Below are positions 16,947 to 26,267 of a stretch of DNA of 64,000 bases, one piece after another. Positions within the stretch are counted from its first letter, which is position 1. Each line of letters opens with the position of its first letter. A program made the position numbers and the translations under genes. This DNA comes from Isoptericola sp. AK164 (GTDB lineage Bacteria; Actinomycetota; Actinomycetes; Actinomycetales; Cellulomonadaceae). Where the stretch lies: NCBI RefSeq assembly GCF_029643425.1, contig NZ_CP119106.1, positions 2,046,001 through 2,110,000 on the forward strand. Direction: 5' to 3'. Under the pieces are notes generated by a model, which was not told where the DNA came from, did no database searches, and was given only the letters and a program-made list of their open reading frames with translations.

Positions 16947-18413
16947 GTGACCACCACCACATCCGGTCCGCCCGCCGCTGTCCGGTCCGTCTCCCCGCAG
17001 GCCACGGTGCGGCTGCTCGGCGCGTGGCACACGACCGGGCCGGCCTACGCGGCGCTGGCCGACGCGCTGCGCTCCGCCGTCCTCGCCGGCTCCCTGCCCG
17101 TGCTGACCCGGCTGCCGAGCGAACGCGAGCTCGCCCGGGCGCTGGGCGTCTCGCGGGCCACGACGTCGGCCGCCTACGCCCGGCTGCGGGACCTCGGCTT
17201 CGCCACCAGCCGCGTGGGCTCCGGGACGGTCGCCGCGCTGCCGCGGGACGCCTCCCGGCACGAGGTCGCCGCCCCGCCCCCGGCCGGCGACGCTCCCGCG
17301 AGCGACACGCCGTCGGCGGACCCGACCACCCCCGCCACGGACGACACCATCGACATGTCCCAGGCGACCCCGTCCGCGTCCCGGGCCCTGCACGGCGCCT
17401 ACACCCGCGCGCTCGAAGCGCTGCCCGCCTACCTGGACGGCGGCGGGTACGCCCACCTCGGCGTCGAGCCGCTGCGCGCCGCCGTGGCCGCGCGGTACAC
17501 CGCCCGCGGGGTGCCGACCGACCCCGACCAGATCCTCGTGACCACGGGCGCGCAGCAGGCGATCGCGCTGCTGGCGACCACGCTGGTGGCGCGCACGGAG
17601 CACGTCGTGGTCGAGTCCCCCACCTACGTGCACGCCCTGGAGGCGATGCGACGCACCGGCGCCCGCGTCGTCGGCGTGCCCGTCGGCGACGTCGAGGCGA
17701 TCGAGTCGGTGGTCCGGCGCACCGGCGCGCGGTTCGTCTACCTCGTGCCGGACTTCCACAACCCGACCGGACGCTCCCTGTCCGCCGACGAGCGCCGTGC
17801 CCTGGCCGACCTCGTCGCCCGCCACGACGTGACCGTCGTCGGCGACGAGACGCTGACCGACGTCGACCTCGTCGGTGCCGGGGTGCCCGCACCCGTGGTC
17901 GGCGACGGGACCGACCCGCGGCTCGTCGCGGTCGGCTCCGCGTCCAAGTCGTTCTGGGGCGGGCTGCGCGTCGGCTGGGTGCGCGCCGACCCGCAGCTCG
18001 TCCGTCGGCTCGCGCACACCCGCCAGGTCCTGGACGTCGCCACCCCGGTGCTCGAACAGCTCGCGGTGACGGACCTGCTCGAGCACCGTGCCGCGATCCT
18101 CCCCGACCGCCTCGCGGCCCTGCGGGCCCAGCGGGACGACCTGGTCGACCTGCTGCACGAGCGGCTCCCGGCCTGGGACGTGCCCCGGCCGGACGGCGGG
18201 CTGTGCCTGTGGGTCGGCGTGGGCCGGCCGGTCGGGCGGGCGCTGGCCGCCGCGGCCGTCACGGAGGGCCTGCGCGTCTCCCCGGGTCCGCTGTTCACCC
18301 CGGACGGCTCGGGGCAGGACCGGGTGCGCCTGACCTACACCCGGCCGGCCGGGCAGTACGAGCCGGTCGTCGACCGGCTCCGGCGAGCGTGGGAGCGGGT
18401 CGGCGGGCGCTGA
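16947..18413 (+). CDS. MocR-type regulator (GntR HTH fused to aminotransferase fold)
   Basis: 488 residues; GTG start at 16947. An N-terminal GntR winged helix (about 25-90: AYAALADALRSAVLAGSLP, PSERELARALGVSRATTSAAYARL) is joined through a flexible linker to a class I aminotransferase domain (about 135-488). The PLP lysine is Lys334 (GSASKSFWGGLRVGW), and VPDFHNPTGRSL is the NPTG cofactor segment. Such proteins use PLP or a derivative as effector. Divergent from yczE across the inverted repeat, so it probably regulates that gene and itself. Confidence 0.94.
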   Translation: MTTTTSGPPAAVRSVSPQATVRLLGAWHTTGPAYAALADALRSAVLAGSLPVLTRLPSERELARALGVSRATTSAAYARLRDLGFATSRVGSGTVAALPRDASRHEVAAPPPAGDAPASDTPSADPTTPATDDTIDMSQATPSASRALHGAYTRALEALPAYLDGGGYAHLGVEPLRAAVAARYTARGVPTDPDQILVTTGAQQAIALLATTLVARTEHVVVESPTYVHALEAMRRTGARVVGVPVGDVEAIESVVRRTGARFVYLVPDFHNPTGRSLSADERRALADLVARHDVTVVGDETLTDVDLVGAGVPAPVVGDGTDPRLVAVGSASKSFWGGLRVGWVRADPQLVRRLAHTRQVLDVATPVLEQLAVTDLLEHRAAILPDRLAALRAQRDDLVDLLHERLPAWDVPRPDGGLCLWVGVGRPVGRALAAAAVTEGLRVSPGPLFTPDGSGQDRVRLTYTRPAGQYEPVVDRLRRAWERVGGR

Positions 18414-18459
18414 GCCCGACGACGGGACGGGCCCGCCGGGACGCGGTGCCCGCGCGGTG

Positions 18460-18669
18460 TCACGGTTTGCGCAGCTCCACCGTGGGGGTGGCCTGGGTGC
18501 CGTCGTGCAGCAGGCGCGCCTGGGCGGCACCGGCGGAGGCCAGGGCGCGCCAGTGCTCGCCGAGCCACTCCTCGGCGTCGAACTGCGTGGTGAAGGCGGG
18601 GCTCAGGGCCGCCGCCAGCGGCGTGCCGGCGTCGTCGTCGAGGGCCCACTCCCAGCGCGGCCGGATCAT
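18460..18669 (-). CDS. Small conserved hypothetical protein downstream of pyrD
   Basis: 69 residues, starting [18 protein letters not shown] and containing QFDAEEWLGEHWRAL. It is strongly acidic and tryptophan-rich with no membrane segment. Start ATG overlaps the pyrD stop by four bases (ATGA), so it is translated with pyrD. Similar small proteins accompany pyrD in related actinomycetes as far as I recall; function unknown. Confidence 0.75.
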   Translation of the reverse strand: MIRPRWEWALDDDAGTPLAAALSPAFTTQFDAEEWLGEHWRALASAGAAQARLLHDGTQATPTVELRKP

Positions 18670-19745
18670 GCGACCCTCCCGGCGCTCGACGAGCCCTGCG
18701 ACCTGGTCAGGGCGCGGTTGATCGCGGACGGCCAGAACGGGCCGCGGTAGACGAAGGACGTGTAGCCCTGGACCAGGTCGGCCCCGGCCCGCAGGTACGC
18801 ACGCACGTCGTCGGCGCCGGTGACCCCGCCCACGCCGATCACCACCGGGTCGGGTCCGAGGCGGTCGCGCAGGCGCCGCACCACCTCCAGGCCCCGGGGC
18901 AGCAGCAGCGGCCCGGACAGCCCGCCGGGTCCGCGGTCGTGGCCGATCGTGGTGTTGACGGCCACGACGCCGTCGAGCCCCAGCTCGGTCACGAGGTCCG
19001 CGGCCGCGTCGACGTCCTCGTCGGCCAGGTCCGGGGCGATCTTCACCAGCAGCGGCGTGCGCCGCACCCCCGCGGCCCGCGTGGCCTCGTCGGCCGCGGT
19101 CCGGGCCGCGACGAGGATCGGCCGCAGCTCGGCGGTGGTCTGCAGGTCCCGCAGGCCGGGGGTGTTGGGCGAGGAGACGTTGACCACGAGGTAGTCGGCC
19201 TCCACCGCCAGCAGCCGGGCGCACCGGGCGTAGTCGTCGGCGGCGTGCTCGGCCGACGTGGTCTTGTTCTTGCCGATGTTGACGCCGACGACGGCGGCAC
19301 GACCGGCGGGCGTGGACCGCAGCCGCCGCAGCCGCTCGGCCATCTCGACGGCGCCGTCGTTGTTGAAGCCCATCCGGTTGCGCACACCGTGCAGGTCGAG
19401 CTCGCGCCACATCCGGGGTGCGTCGTTGCCGGGCTGCGGGCGCGGCGTGACCGTGCCGACCTCGACGAACCCGAAGCCGAGCATGGTCAGCCCACGCACC
19501 GCGCGGGCGTTCTTGTCGAAGCCGCCGGCGAGCCCGAAGGGTGCCGGGACCGTCCGACCGAGCACCTCGACGCTGCCGGGGCCGCCCGCGCCGCGGCCGA
19601 GGTAGGGGGCGAGGGCACCCTGGACGACGTCGCGCAGCACCGGCACGCGGCCGGCGGTCTCGATGGCGCGGAAGGCGAGCTCGTGCGCGCGCTCGGGATC
19701 CATCCGCCGGAAGACGGTCTGGAACAGCAGGGTGTAGGGCGTCAT
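18666..19745 (-). CDS. pyrD: Dihydroorotate dehydrogenase (quinone), class 2
   Basis: Membrane-associated FMN enzyme of pyrimidine synthesis that passes electrons to quinone. 359 residues, with the N-terminal helix of class 2 enzymes ([19 protein letters not shown]). FMN and orotate segments are [29 protein letters not shown] and [14 protein letters not shown] (catalytic Ser), then [12 protein letters not shown] and the phosphate loop YTSFVYRGP. The ATG at 19745 shares a base with the upstream stop (TGATG), and the end overlaps the small downstream gene, so four genes are coupled. Confidence 0.97.
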   Translation of the reverse strand: MTPYTLLFQTVFRRMDPERAHELAFRAIETAGRVPVLRDVVQGALAPYLGRGAGGPGSVEVLGRTVPAPFGLAGGFDKNARAVRGLTMLGFGFVEVGTVTPRPQPGNDAPRMWRELDLHGVRNRMGFNNDGAVEMAERLRRLRSTPAGRAAVVGVNIGKNKTTSAEHAADDYARCARLLAVEADYLVVNVSSPNTPGLRDLQTTAELRPILVAARTAADEATRAAGVRRTPLLVKIAPDLADEDVDAAADLVTELGLDGVVAVNTTIGHDRGPGGLSGPLLLPRGLEVVRRLRDRLGPDPVVIGVGGVTGADDVRAYLRAGADLVQGYTSFVYRGPFWPSAINRALTRSQGSSSAGRVA

Positions 19746-20194
19746 CAGGCCTCCGTCGGTCGGGCCGGCGCGGACGTCGGGGCGTTGCGTCCGGGGCGAG
19801 TGTGCCAGAGCCACCACAACCCCACGAACGGCAGGACGAGCGGGACGTACCCGTACCCCTGGCCGAAGCCGGACCAGACGGTCGGCTCGGCGAAGTACGC
19901 GGGGTGCGTCAGCGAGAGGGTGCCCACCGTCAGCACGCCGACCGCCTCGACGACGACGGCGGCCCAGGCGGCCCGCCGCCAGCCGGGGCGCGCGCCGAGG
20001 GCGAGGGCGACCGTGGCCACCACGTAGACGACGGCGGCCAGCAGCGACAGCAGGTAGGCCGCGGGCGCGTCGGCGAGCTTGGTCAGCACCTGGTAGCTCG
20101 ACCGGCCCAGCGCGGCGAACGCCAGGATGCCGTAGACGGTGACCAGCAGCCGGCCGAAGCCGCGGCCGGTCGCCGGGGCGTGCTCGTCGCTCAC
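19745..20194 (-). CDS. Hypothetical four-helix membrane protein
   Basis: 149 residues; GTG start overlapping the upstream stop (GTGA). Four hydrophobic segments at about 14-34, 45-66, 76-96 and 113-133, the third around AAWAAVVVEAVGVLTVGTLSL and the last around YGYVPLVLPFVGLWWLWHT. No family confidently recognised, although such proteins are common beside pyrD in Micrococcales. It lies in the coupled run of four genes ending with the small pyrD-associated protein. Confidence 0.75.
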   Translation of the reverse strand: MSDEHAPATGRGFGRLLVTVYGILAFAALGRSSYQVLTKLADAPAAYLLSLLAAVVYVVATVALALGARPGWRRAAWAAVVVEAVGVLTVGTLSLTHPAYFAEPTVWSGFGQGYGYVPLVLPFVGLWWLWHTRPGRNAPTSAPARPTEA

Positions 20195-20550
20195 AGTCCG
20201 GCCTCCCAGATGATCCACAGGCGCCACTCGAGGAACGCGACCGTCAGCGCGGCGACGCACAGCACCACCGACGACCACTTGGTGCGCTCGGCGAAGGCCC
20301 ACACGGCGGCCAGCGGCAGCAGCAGCGCCGCGGTGAGCAGGTAACCCCAGAACAGCGGTCCGTCCACGGCGTGCCCCTGGACCTGCAGGACGCCGGCGAC
20401 GACGGCCTGGACGACCAGGACGGCCTCCACCGCCGCCGCGCCGAAGAGCTGGCGCAGGATCACCGCGCGGTCCCGCACCACGAACCACGCCGCCCAGCCG
20501 GCGAGCAGGGCGCACAGCAGCAGGGCGAGGAACAGGAGCGGAAGGACCAC
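20191..20550 (-). CDS. Hypothetical membrane protein
   Basis: 119 residues, GTG start at 20550. Four hydrophobic stretches (about 3-24, 33-56, 67-87 and 93-112) and very few charged residues; ends WRLWIIWEAGL. It opens the operon that leads into pyrD. No function can be assigned; the paired small membrane proteins may work together. Starts 62 bp from the divergent pepA start. Confidence 0.72.
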   Translation of the reverse strand: MVLPLLFLALLLCALLAGWAAWFVVRDRAVILRQLFGAAAVEAVLVVQAVVAGVLQVQGHAVDGPLFWGYLLTAALLLPLAAVWAFAERTKWSSVVLCVAALTVAFLEWRLWIIWEAGL

Positions 20551-20599
20551 GTCGGCAGACTACCGCTCACGGTCGGACGCGGTGGTCGGGGCGACCGGT

Positions 20600-20605
20600 T
20601 AGCCT
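20600..20605 (+). promoter_or_regulatory. -10 box for leaderless pepA
   Basis: TAGCCT is followed by 7 nt and GTG at 20613, which decides the start. The GTG at 20607 would be only 1 nt from the box. Confidence 0.5.
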
Positions 20606-20612
20606 GGTGCGC

Positions 20613-22115
20613 GTGGCTGACCTCACTCTGACCGGTAAGAACCCGACCTCCCTGACCGCTGACGCCCTCGTGGTGGGCACCTGCTCGACCTCCGACGGCG
20701 TGGCCGTCGTGGCCGACCAGCTCCCCGCCGCGCTGGTCGAGCAGCTCGAGACGCTCGCACCGCGACTCGGTGTGACCGGCGCCCGGCAGGAGGTGCGCAC
20801 GGTGCCGGCCGGCAAGGACGTCTCGGCCGACGTGCTGGTCCTGACCGGGCTGGGCGAGCGGGACGCGGACGGCACCTTCGACCGCGAGACGCTCCGCGGC
20901 GCCGCCGGTGCGGCCGTCCGCTCGCTGGCCGGTTCGCGGTCGGCGGTCGTGGCCCTGCCCGCGGTCGACGAGGAGGAGCTCGGCGCCGTCGTCGAGGGCG
21001 CCCTGCTCGGCGCGTACGCCTACACGGCCTACCGCGAGGAGAAGGCCGCGACGAAGCTCGCCCCGGTGGAGACCCTGCAGGTCGCCACCCCGTTCGCCCG
21101 CTCGGCCCGCGCCAAGGCGGCCGTGGCCCGCGCCGAGGTGCTCGCCGCGGCCGTGCACGGCACGCGCGACCTGGTGAACACCCCCGCCAACGACCTCTAC
21201 CCCGCCTCCTTCGTCGACGCGGTGAAGTCCGCCGTCAAGGAGCTCGGCGTCAAGGGCGTCAAGGTGTCGGTCCTCGACGACAAGCAGCTCGCCGCCGGCG
21301 GGTACGGCGGCCTGACCGGCGTCGGCCAGGGCTCGGCCCGCGGCCCGCGCATGGTCAAGCTCTCCTACTCCCCGCCCAAGCCGACCGACAAGGTCGCGCT
21401 GGTGGGCAAGGGCATCACCTTCGACACCGGCGGCATCTCCATCAAGCCGGCGGCCAACATGGGTGCGATGAAGTCCGACATGGCCGGCGCCGCCACGGTG
21501 CTGCACGCCGTGCTCGCCGCGGCCCGCCTGGGTCTGCCGGTGGCCGTGACCGGCTACCTGTGCCTGGCGGAGAACATGCCCGGCAGCAACGCCACCCGTC
21601 CCGGTGACGTCCTGACCATCCGCGGCGGCAAGACGGTCGAGGTGCTCAACACCGACGCCGAGGGCCGCCTGGTCATGGCCGACGGCCTCGTCTCGGCGGT
21701 CGAGGACGGCCACGACGTCGTCCTCGACATCGCCACGCTGACCGGCGCGCAGATGGTGGCGCTCGGCAAGCGCGTCGGCGGCGTCATGGGCACCGACGAC
21801 GTGCGCGACGAGGTCAAGGTCGCCGCGGACACCGTGGGCGAGCTGTTCTGGCCGATGCCGCTGCCCGAGGAGCTGGCCGACGGTCTGAAGTCGAAGACCG
21901 CCGACATCGCCAACGTCGGCGAGCGCTGGGGCGGCATGCTCTCGGCGGGGATCTTCCTGCAGTCCTTCGTCGGCGACACCCCGTGGGCCCACCTGGACAT
22001 CGCCGGCCCGTCGTTCAACGACGCCGGCGCGTTCGGCTACACCCCGGTCGGCGGCACCGGCGTCGGCCTGCGCACGCTGGTCGGCTTCCTCGAGGGCCGC
22101 GGCACCACCGACTGA
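20613..22115 (+). CDS. pepA: Leucyl aminopeptidase (M17)
   Basis: Cytosolic di-zinc aminopeptidase, 500 residues. The C-terminal catalytic half carries GKGITFDTGGISIKP, MKSDMAGAAT (metal-binding Lys and Asp), and the signature NTDAEGRLVMADGL. The N-terminal half is the usual regulatory macro-like domain. Start at 20613 chosen from the leaderless spacing; the upstream GTG at 20607 would add two residues. Followed by a long two-way terminator. Confidence 0.96.
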   Translation: MADLTLTGKNPTSLTADALVVGTCSTSDGVAVVADQLPAALVEQLETLAPRLGVTGARQEVRTVPAGKDVSADVLVLTGLGERDADGTFDRETLRGAAGAAVRSLAGSRSAVVALPAVDEEELGAVVEGALLGAYAYTAYREEKAATKLAPVETLQVATPFARSARAKAAVARAEVLAAAVHGTRDLVNTPANDLYPASFVDAVKSAVKELGVKGVKVSVLDDKQLAAGGYGGLTGVGQGSARGPRMVKLSYSPPKPTDKVALVGKGITFDTGGISIKPAANMGAMKSDMAGAATVLHAVLAAARLGLPVAVTGYLCLAENMPGSNATRPGDVLTIRGGKTVEVLNTDAEGRLVMADGLVSAVEDGHDVVLDIATLTGAQMVALGKRVGGVMGTDDVRDEVKVAADTVGELFWPMPLPEELADGLKSKTADIANVGERWGGMLSAGIFLQSFVGDTPWAHLDIAGPSFNDAGAFGYTPVGGTGVGLRTLVGFLEGRGTTD

Positions 22116-22142
22116 CCGGACTGTTCCGGTACCGCCACGGAC

Positions 22143-22240
22143 AGGGCGGCCGGGGGATCTCGCGGACGGTCGTCGGACCGGAAGCGGAGGGCGCGCAGCG
22201 CCCGTGAGCGCGCCCGTGCGCGAGATCTCCCGGCCGCCCT
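22143..22240. terminator. Bidirectional terminator with 22-bp stem
   Basis: Arms 22143-22164 and 22219-22240 pair over 22 bp with one G-T mismatch. The 54-nt loop contains a smaller GC hairpin. It lies between the convergent pepA and the following minus-strand gene. Confidence 0.85.
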
Positions 22241-22270
22241 CTGGTGTGTTCGGTGCGTGGTGTCCGAGGC

Positions 22271-22624
22271 TCAGCGGCGCTTGCGCGCCTGGCGCTGGGC
22301 GGAGTTCCAGTCGCGCATCCGCTGCGGGTATCCCGTGAAGCGGACGTTGTAGACCGGCACACCGAGCGAGCGGGCGACCTCGAAACCGGTGCGCTCGTCG
22401 GGCACGCGCCGCCGTGTCCACTCCCCCGTGGTCGCCACGAGCAGCACGGTGGTCGGCGTCTGCGCGTTCGGCGGCTCGACGTAGGCCTCGACGCCGACGC
22501 GCGTGCGGGCGAACTCCTCGAGGTGGCCGACGGCGGCGGCTCGACCACCCCCGGCGGGCGCGGCGGCGGGCGACGACGGTGCGGACCGTCCGAGGAGACG
22601 GTCCAGCGCAGACCTCAACGACAT
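22271..22624 (-). CDS. Conserved hypothetical protein
   Basis: 117 residues. An N-terminal Ala/Pro-rich linker (14-32) is followed by a compact domain (33-117) with LEEFARTRVGVEAYVEPP, VLLVATTGEWTRRRVPDERTG and VPVYNVRFTGYPQRMRDW. The C-terminus is basic (RQARKRR). No family name is known to me. The ATG at 22624 lies 7 nt after TAGTCT on the minus strand (22637-22632), so the message is probably leaderless. Confidence 0.78.
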   Translation of the reverse strand: MSLRSALDRLLGRSAPSSPAAAPAGGGRAAAVGHLEEFARTRVGVEAYVEPPNAQTPTTVLLVATTGEWTRRRVPDERTGFEVARSLGVPVYNVRFTGYPQRMRDWNSAQRQARKRR

Positions 22625-22938
22625 GGTGGCGAGACTACCTGCCGACGCCGCACCGTGGCGGAACGCGCTCGGACCGCACAGGTGCCCGACGGGAGCGCGG
22701 CACGCGCTCTTTTCACGACGTCCGTGCTGCCGACGCCAGCAAAACGTCTCCGTGTGCCGACGATGTACCCAGTGTCACAGTTCTGCGGCACCCCCCGATT
22801 GGGGGGCGGACCCAGGTAGTGACAAGATGGCACGCAGTGACCCAGGAACGCGGCTACCGGACAGGAGGCGGTCGAGCCTCCGGCCGACCGGCTCCGGCGC
22901 CTCGCTCGACCCACTGATCGAAGGAGACTCCACAGGTC
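22625..22938. promoter_or_regulatory. 314-bp promoter region upstream of sucB
   Basis: No gene. It holds a GC hairpin CCCCCC-GATT-GGGGGG (22791-22806) nested inside a TGTCAC/GTGACA inverted repeat (22773-22778 / 22819-22824), followed by the sucB leader and GAAGGAG (22919 region). The nested repeat looks regulatory, but no known factor site was recognised. Confidence 0.45.
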
Positions 22939-24720
22939 ATGTCTGAGAACGTGCAGCTGCCGGCACTCGGCGAGTCCGTCACCGAAGGTACCGTCACGCG
23001 GTGGCTGAAGTCCGTCGGTGACACCGTCGAGGTCGACGAGCCCTTGCTCGAGGTCTCCACCGACAAGGTCGACACCGAGGTCCCCTCCCCCGTCGCCGGC
23101 GTCGTCGAGCAGATCCTGGCCGAGGAGGACGAGACCGTCGAGGTCGGCGCCGTGCTCGCCGTCATCGGCGACGGTTCCGGCTCCGGCTCCTCCGACGGCG
23201 GCTCGCAGGAGGCGCCCGCCGAGGAGTCCGCCGCCGAGTCCGCCCCCGCCGAGGAGTCTCCCGCGGAGTCCGCGCCGGCCCAGGAGCCCGCGGCCGAGTC
23301 CGCCCCGGCCGCCGAGGAGTCGGCGCCGCAGCCGTCCGCCGGCGGCGGTGACGGCACCGAGGTGACCCTGCCCGCGCTGGGCGAGTCGGTCACCGAGGGC
23401 ACCGTGACGCGGTGGCTCAAGGAGGTCGGCGACAGCATCGAGGTCGACGAGCCCCTGCTCGAGGTCTCCACCGACAAGGTCGACACCGAGGTCCCCTCCC
23501 CCGTGGCGGGCACGGTGCAGGAGATCAAGGTCGCCGAGGACGAGACCGTCGAGGTCGGCGCCGTGCTCGCGATCGTCGGTTCGGGCGCCGCCCCCGCCGC
23601 CGAGAAGCCGGCCGAGAAGAGCGAGCCCGCGCCCGCTCCCCCGGCCGAGAAGCCCGCCGAGAAGTCCGAGCCGGCCCCCGAGCCGAAGGCCGAGAAGCCC
23701 GCCGAGTCGCCGGCGCCGGCCGAGTCGCCCGCCCCGACGAAGTCCCCGGAGCCGGCTCCCGCGGCGGAGAAGCCCGCGGGCGGCCGCAGCTCGTACCTGA
23801 CGCCGCTGGTGCGCAAGCTCGCCGCGGAGAAGGGCGTCGACGTCTCGACCGTCGAGGGCACCGGTGTCGGCGGACGCGTCCGCAAGGAGGACGTCCTGGC
23901 CGCGGCCGAGAAGGCCGCCGCTCCGGCCGCCGAGCCCGCGCCCGCGTCCGCACCGTCGTCGGCCCCGAAGAAGCCGACCGTCCCCGAGGTCTCGCCGCTG
24001 CGCGGCACCACGGAGAAGATGTCGCGCCTGCGCAAGGTCGTGGCCGAGCGCATGCACGAGGCGCTGCACACGCAGGCCCAGCTCACCACCGCGGTCGAGG
24101 TCGACGTCACCAAGGTCTCGAAGCTGCGCCAGCGGGCGAAGGCCGACTTCAAGGCGCGCGAGGGCGCGAACCTCACGTTCCTGCCCTTCTACACCCAGGC
24201 CGCCGTCGAGGCGCTCAAGGCCTTCCCGAAGGTCAACGCGTCGATCGACACCGACAAGGGCGAGATCACCTACCACTCCTCGGAGAACGTCGGCATCGCC
24301 GTGGACACCGAGCGTGGCCTCGTCGTGCCGGTGATCAAGAACGCCGGTGACCTGAACCTGGCCGGCATCGCCCGTCAGATCGGTGACCTCGCGACCCGCA
24401 CCCGCGACAACAAGATCGGGCCGGACGACCTCAGCGGCGCCACGTTCACGATCACGAACACCGGCTCCGGCGGTGCCGTGTGGGACACCCCGATCGTCCC
24501 GGTGGGCCAGGTCGCGATCCTGGGCACGGGCACCATCACGAAGAAGCCCGTGGTCGTCACCACCCCGGACGGCGAGGAGACCATCGCGATCCGTCAGATG
24601 GCGATGCTGTTCCTGTCCTACGACCACCGCCTGGTCGACGGCGCCGACGCCGCCCGCTTCCTCACCGCGGTGAAGAACCGCATCGAGGAGGGCGCGTTCG
24701 AGTCCGAGGTCGGTCTCTGA
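22939..24720 (+). CDS. sucB: Dihydrolipoamide acyltransferase (E2), two lipoyl domains
   Basis: E2 core of a 2-oxo acid dehydrogenase complex, in actinomycetes usually the 2-oxoglutarate type and sometimes shared with pyruvate dehydrogenase. 593 residues. Two lipoyl domains (about 1-80 and 138-217) are near-identical internal duplicates with lipoyl lysines Lys43 and Lys180 in [12 protein letters not shown]. They are joined by long Ala/Pro/Glu linkers. A peripheral E3-binding domain follows (about 285-322, [16 protein letters not shown]), then the catalytic domain with His563 and Asp567 in [12 protein letters not shown]. The lipB-lipA genes that supply its lipoate lie 6 kb downstream. No E3 gene is adjacent. 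Confidence 0.95.
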   Translation: MSENVQLPALGESVTEGTVTRWLKSVGDTVEVDEPLLEVSTDKVDTEVPSPVAGVVEQILAEEDETVEVGAVLAVIGDGSGSGSSDGGSQEAPAEESAAESAPAEESPAESAPAQEPAAESAPAAEESAPQPSAGGGDGTEVTLPALGESVTEGTVTRWLKEVGDSIEVDEPLLEVSTDKVDTEVPSPVAGTVQEIKVAEDETVEVGAVLAIVGSGAAPAAEKPAEKSEPAPAPPAEKPAEKSEPAPEPKAEKPAESPAPAESPAPTKSPEPAPAAEKPAGGRSSYLTPLVRKLAAEKGVDVSTVEGTGVGGRVRKEDVLAAAEKAAAPAAEPAPASAPSSAPKKPTVPEVSPLRGTTEKMSRLRKVVAERMHEALHTQAQLTTAVEVDVTKVSKLRQRAKADFKAREGANLTFLPFYTQAAVEALKAFPKVNASIDTDKGEITYHSSENVGIAVDTERGLVVPVIKNAGDLNLAGIARQIGDLATRTRDNKIGPDDLSGATFTITNTGSGGAVWDTPIVPVGQVAILGTGTITKKPVVVTTPDGEETIAIRQMAMLFLSYDHRLVDGADAARFLTAVKNRIEEGAFESEVGL

Positions 24721-24736
24721 CCCGCTGACCGCACCC

Positions 24737-24776
24737 ACGACAGGGGCGAGAACCGTGAGGTTCTCGCCCCTGTCGT
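24737..24776. terminator. Perfect 18-bp hairpin terminator
   Basis: Arms 24737-24754 and 24759-24776 around a GTGA tetraloop, 16 nt after the sucB stop. The convergent minus-strand gene ends at 24810, so it may serve both. Confidence 0.9.
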
Positions 24777-24809
24777 CGTCCCGGGCGGTGCTGCCGCGGC
24801 GGCCCAGCC

Positions 24810-26174
24810 TCACACGACGTCGGTGACCCGCCACCCGTCGGCGGTCCAGGCGAGCCGGACCGTGTCGGTGCGGGGCGTGCCGGCCGGCACGGTGGTGGCC
24901 GCACCGTCGCCGTCGACCTGGGTGTGCTCCTCGACGACGTAGCGCACCACGACCTCGGCGGTGCCGGTCGCCGGTTCGGCGGCCAGCCGCGCCGACAGCA
25001 CCGTCACCTCGGCCCCGACGAGCCGGGTCCCCGACGCCGCCGCACGCTCGACCAGCGCCGTGTCCGCGCCGTGGGCGTCCGAGCCGGGCAGCGCCACCTC
25101 CGCCACGGCGTGCTCGCCCGTCAGCAGGCCGGCACGGCGCCGGGTCAGCTCGGCCGCCGCACCGGCCGGGTCGTCGCGGTCGGTCGTCGTCGCACCCTCC
25201 ACGGCCCCCGGACCTGCGGCGGGCTCGGGACCTGCCGAGGACGCCGTGGCCGGCGACGACGCCGCCACCGGGATCGACGGTTGGCCCGTGGACCCCTGCC
25301 CGGCCGTCAGCGCCAGCCCCCCGGCCACCAGCACGCCCAGGGAGACCAGGACGCCGGCTCCCGCCAGCACCGGCCGCCACGGCGAGACCGGAGGCCGGGC
25401 CGTCGTCCGCCGGGCCCGCCGCTCGGCCCGTGACGGAACGCGGCCGCCGGCGCCGGGCGGATCGACCGGGCCCGCTGCTCGTCGCGCCCGCCGATGCCGT
25501 GGCTCCGAGCCCACCGCGTCCACCTCGCCACCGGGCCGTTGCCGGTGCGCACCCAGCGCCGCGGCGGCGAGCGCCGCCGGCTCGGGCAGCCGGACCGGTT
25601 CCGGGCTCGCGGTCTCGTGGACGCGAGCGGCGAGGGTGCCCGCCTCGGGACGCACCCGCGGGTCGTCCGCGAGCGCCGGGGCCAGCACGGCGCGCAGCGC
25701 GGTCGCGGCGTCCGAGGGGTCGTGGCCGCGCAGGGTCTCCACGAGTCGGGCCAGGGCGTGCACGTCCGCGCTCTCCGTGGTGTGCGCGGGGTCCGCCGGC
25801 GGGGTCAGGCGCGGCCTCAGCAGGGCCCGGCCGGTGAGGTCGACGAGGACGTCGGCGACGTCGAGCCCGCCGTGCACGACGCCCGCGCTGTGCAGCGTGG
25901 CGAGCCCCTGGGCGAGGTCGGCGGCGAGTCCCGCCGCCTCGGGCCCGTCGCAGCGCCCGCGCACGGCGAGCACGGTGGCGAGGTCCGTCGCGGACGTCGA
26001 GCCGCGCGGCACGACGAGCGCTCCGTCCGGGCGTGCCACGGCAGCTCCGACGGGTTCCACCCGGGCGGCGTCGATCGTGGCCAGCCGTCGCAGCCGGTCC
26101 AGGAGCGCGTCGCGGGCGGTCGCGTCGGAGGGGACGGTGAGCACGGTGTCGGTCTGCACGCGACCATGCAACAC
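24810..26174 (-). CDS. Membrane-anchored pseudokinase-like protein
   Basis: 454 residues. The N-terminal part resembles the C-lobe of a Ser/Thr protein kinase: LAADLAQGLATLHSAGVVHGG then LDVADVLVD. The catalytic HRDLKPxN motif has become HGGLDVAD (101-108), and no DFG is visible, so it should be inactive. An Arg-rich linker leads to a single membrane helix (about 268-291), a Pro/Ala/Ser-rich stretch and an external domain (about 345-454) with a strand-rich end like SnoaL-type or sensor domains. GTG start at 26174; GTG codons a few residues later are alternatives. Confidence 0.75.
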   Translation of the reverse strand: MLHGRVQTDTVLTVPSDATARDALLDRLRRLATIDAARVEPVGAAVARPDGALVVPRGSTSATDLATVLAVRGRCDGPEAAGLAADLAQGLATLHSAGVVHGGLDVADVLVDLTGRALLRPRLTPPADPAHTTESADVHALARLVETLRGHDPSDAATALRAVLAPALADDPRVRPEAGTLAARVHETASPEPVRLPEPAALAAAALGAHRQRPGGEVDAVGSEPRHRRARRAAGPVDPPGAGGRVPSRAERRARRTTARPPVSPWRPVLAGAGVLVSLGVLVAGGLALTAGQGSTGQPSIPVAASSPATASSAGPEPAAGPGAVEGATTTDRDDPAGAAAELTRRRAGLLTGEHAVAEVALPGSDAHGADTALVERAAASGTRLVGAEVTVLSARLAAEPATGTAEVVVRYVVEEHTQVDGDGAATTVPAGTPRTDTVRLAWTADGWRVTDVV

Positions 26175-26267
26175 CGCGGGCCCGGGGTCCTGCAGGCGTC
26201 GTCCACAGGCCCGGCGGGGGTGGGCCGGGCGGTCGGTGCGGCGCAGGCGAGGCGGGCGGTGCCGTCC

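Noticed and set aside
15426-18530. Very long minus-strand open frame across the reductase and mocR genes
   Set aside because: It is antisense to two well-supported genes, and its translation is low-complexity Arg/Ala/Gly, typical of shadow frames in high-GC DNA.
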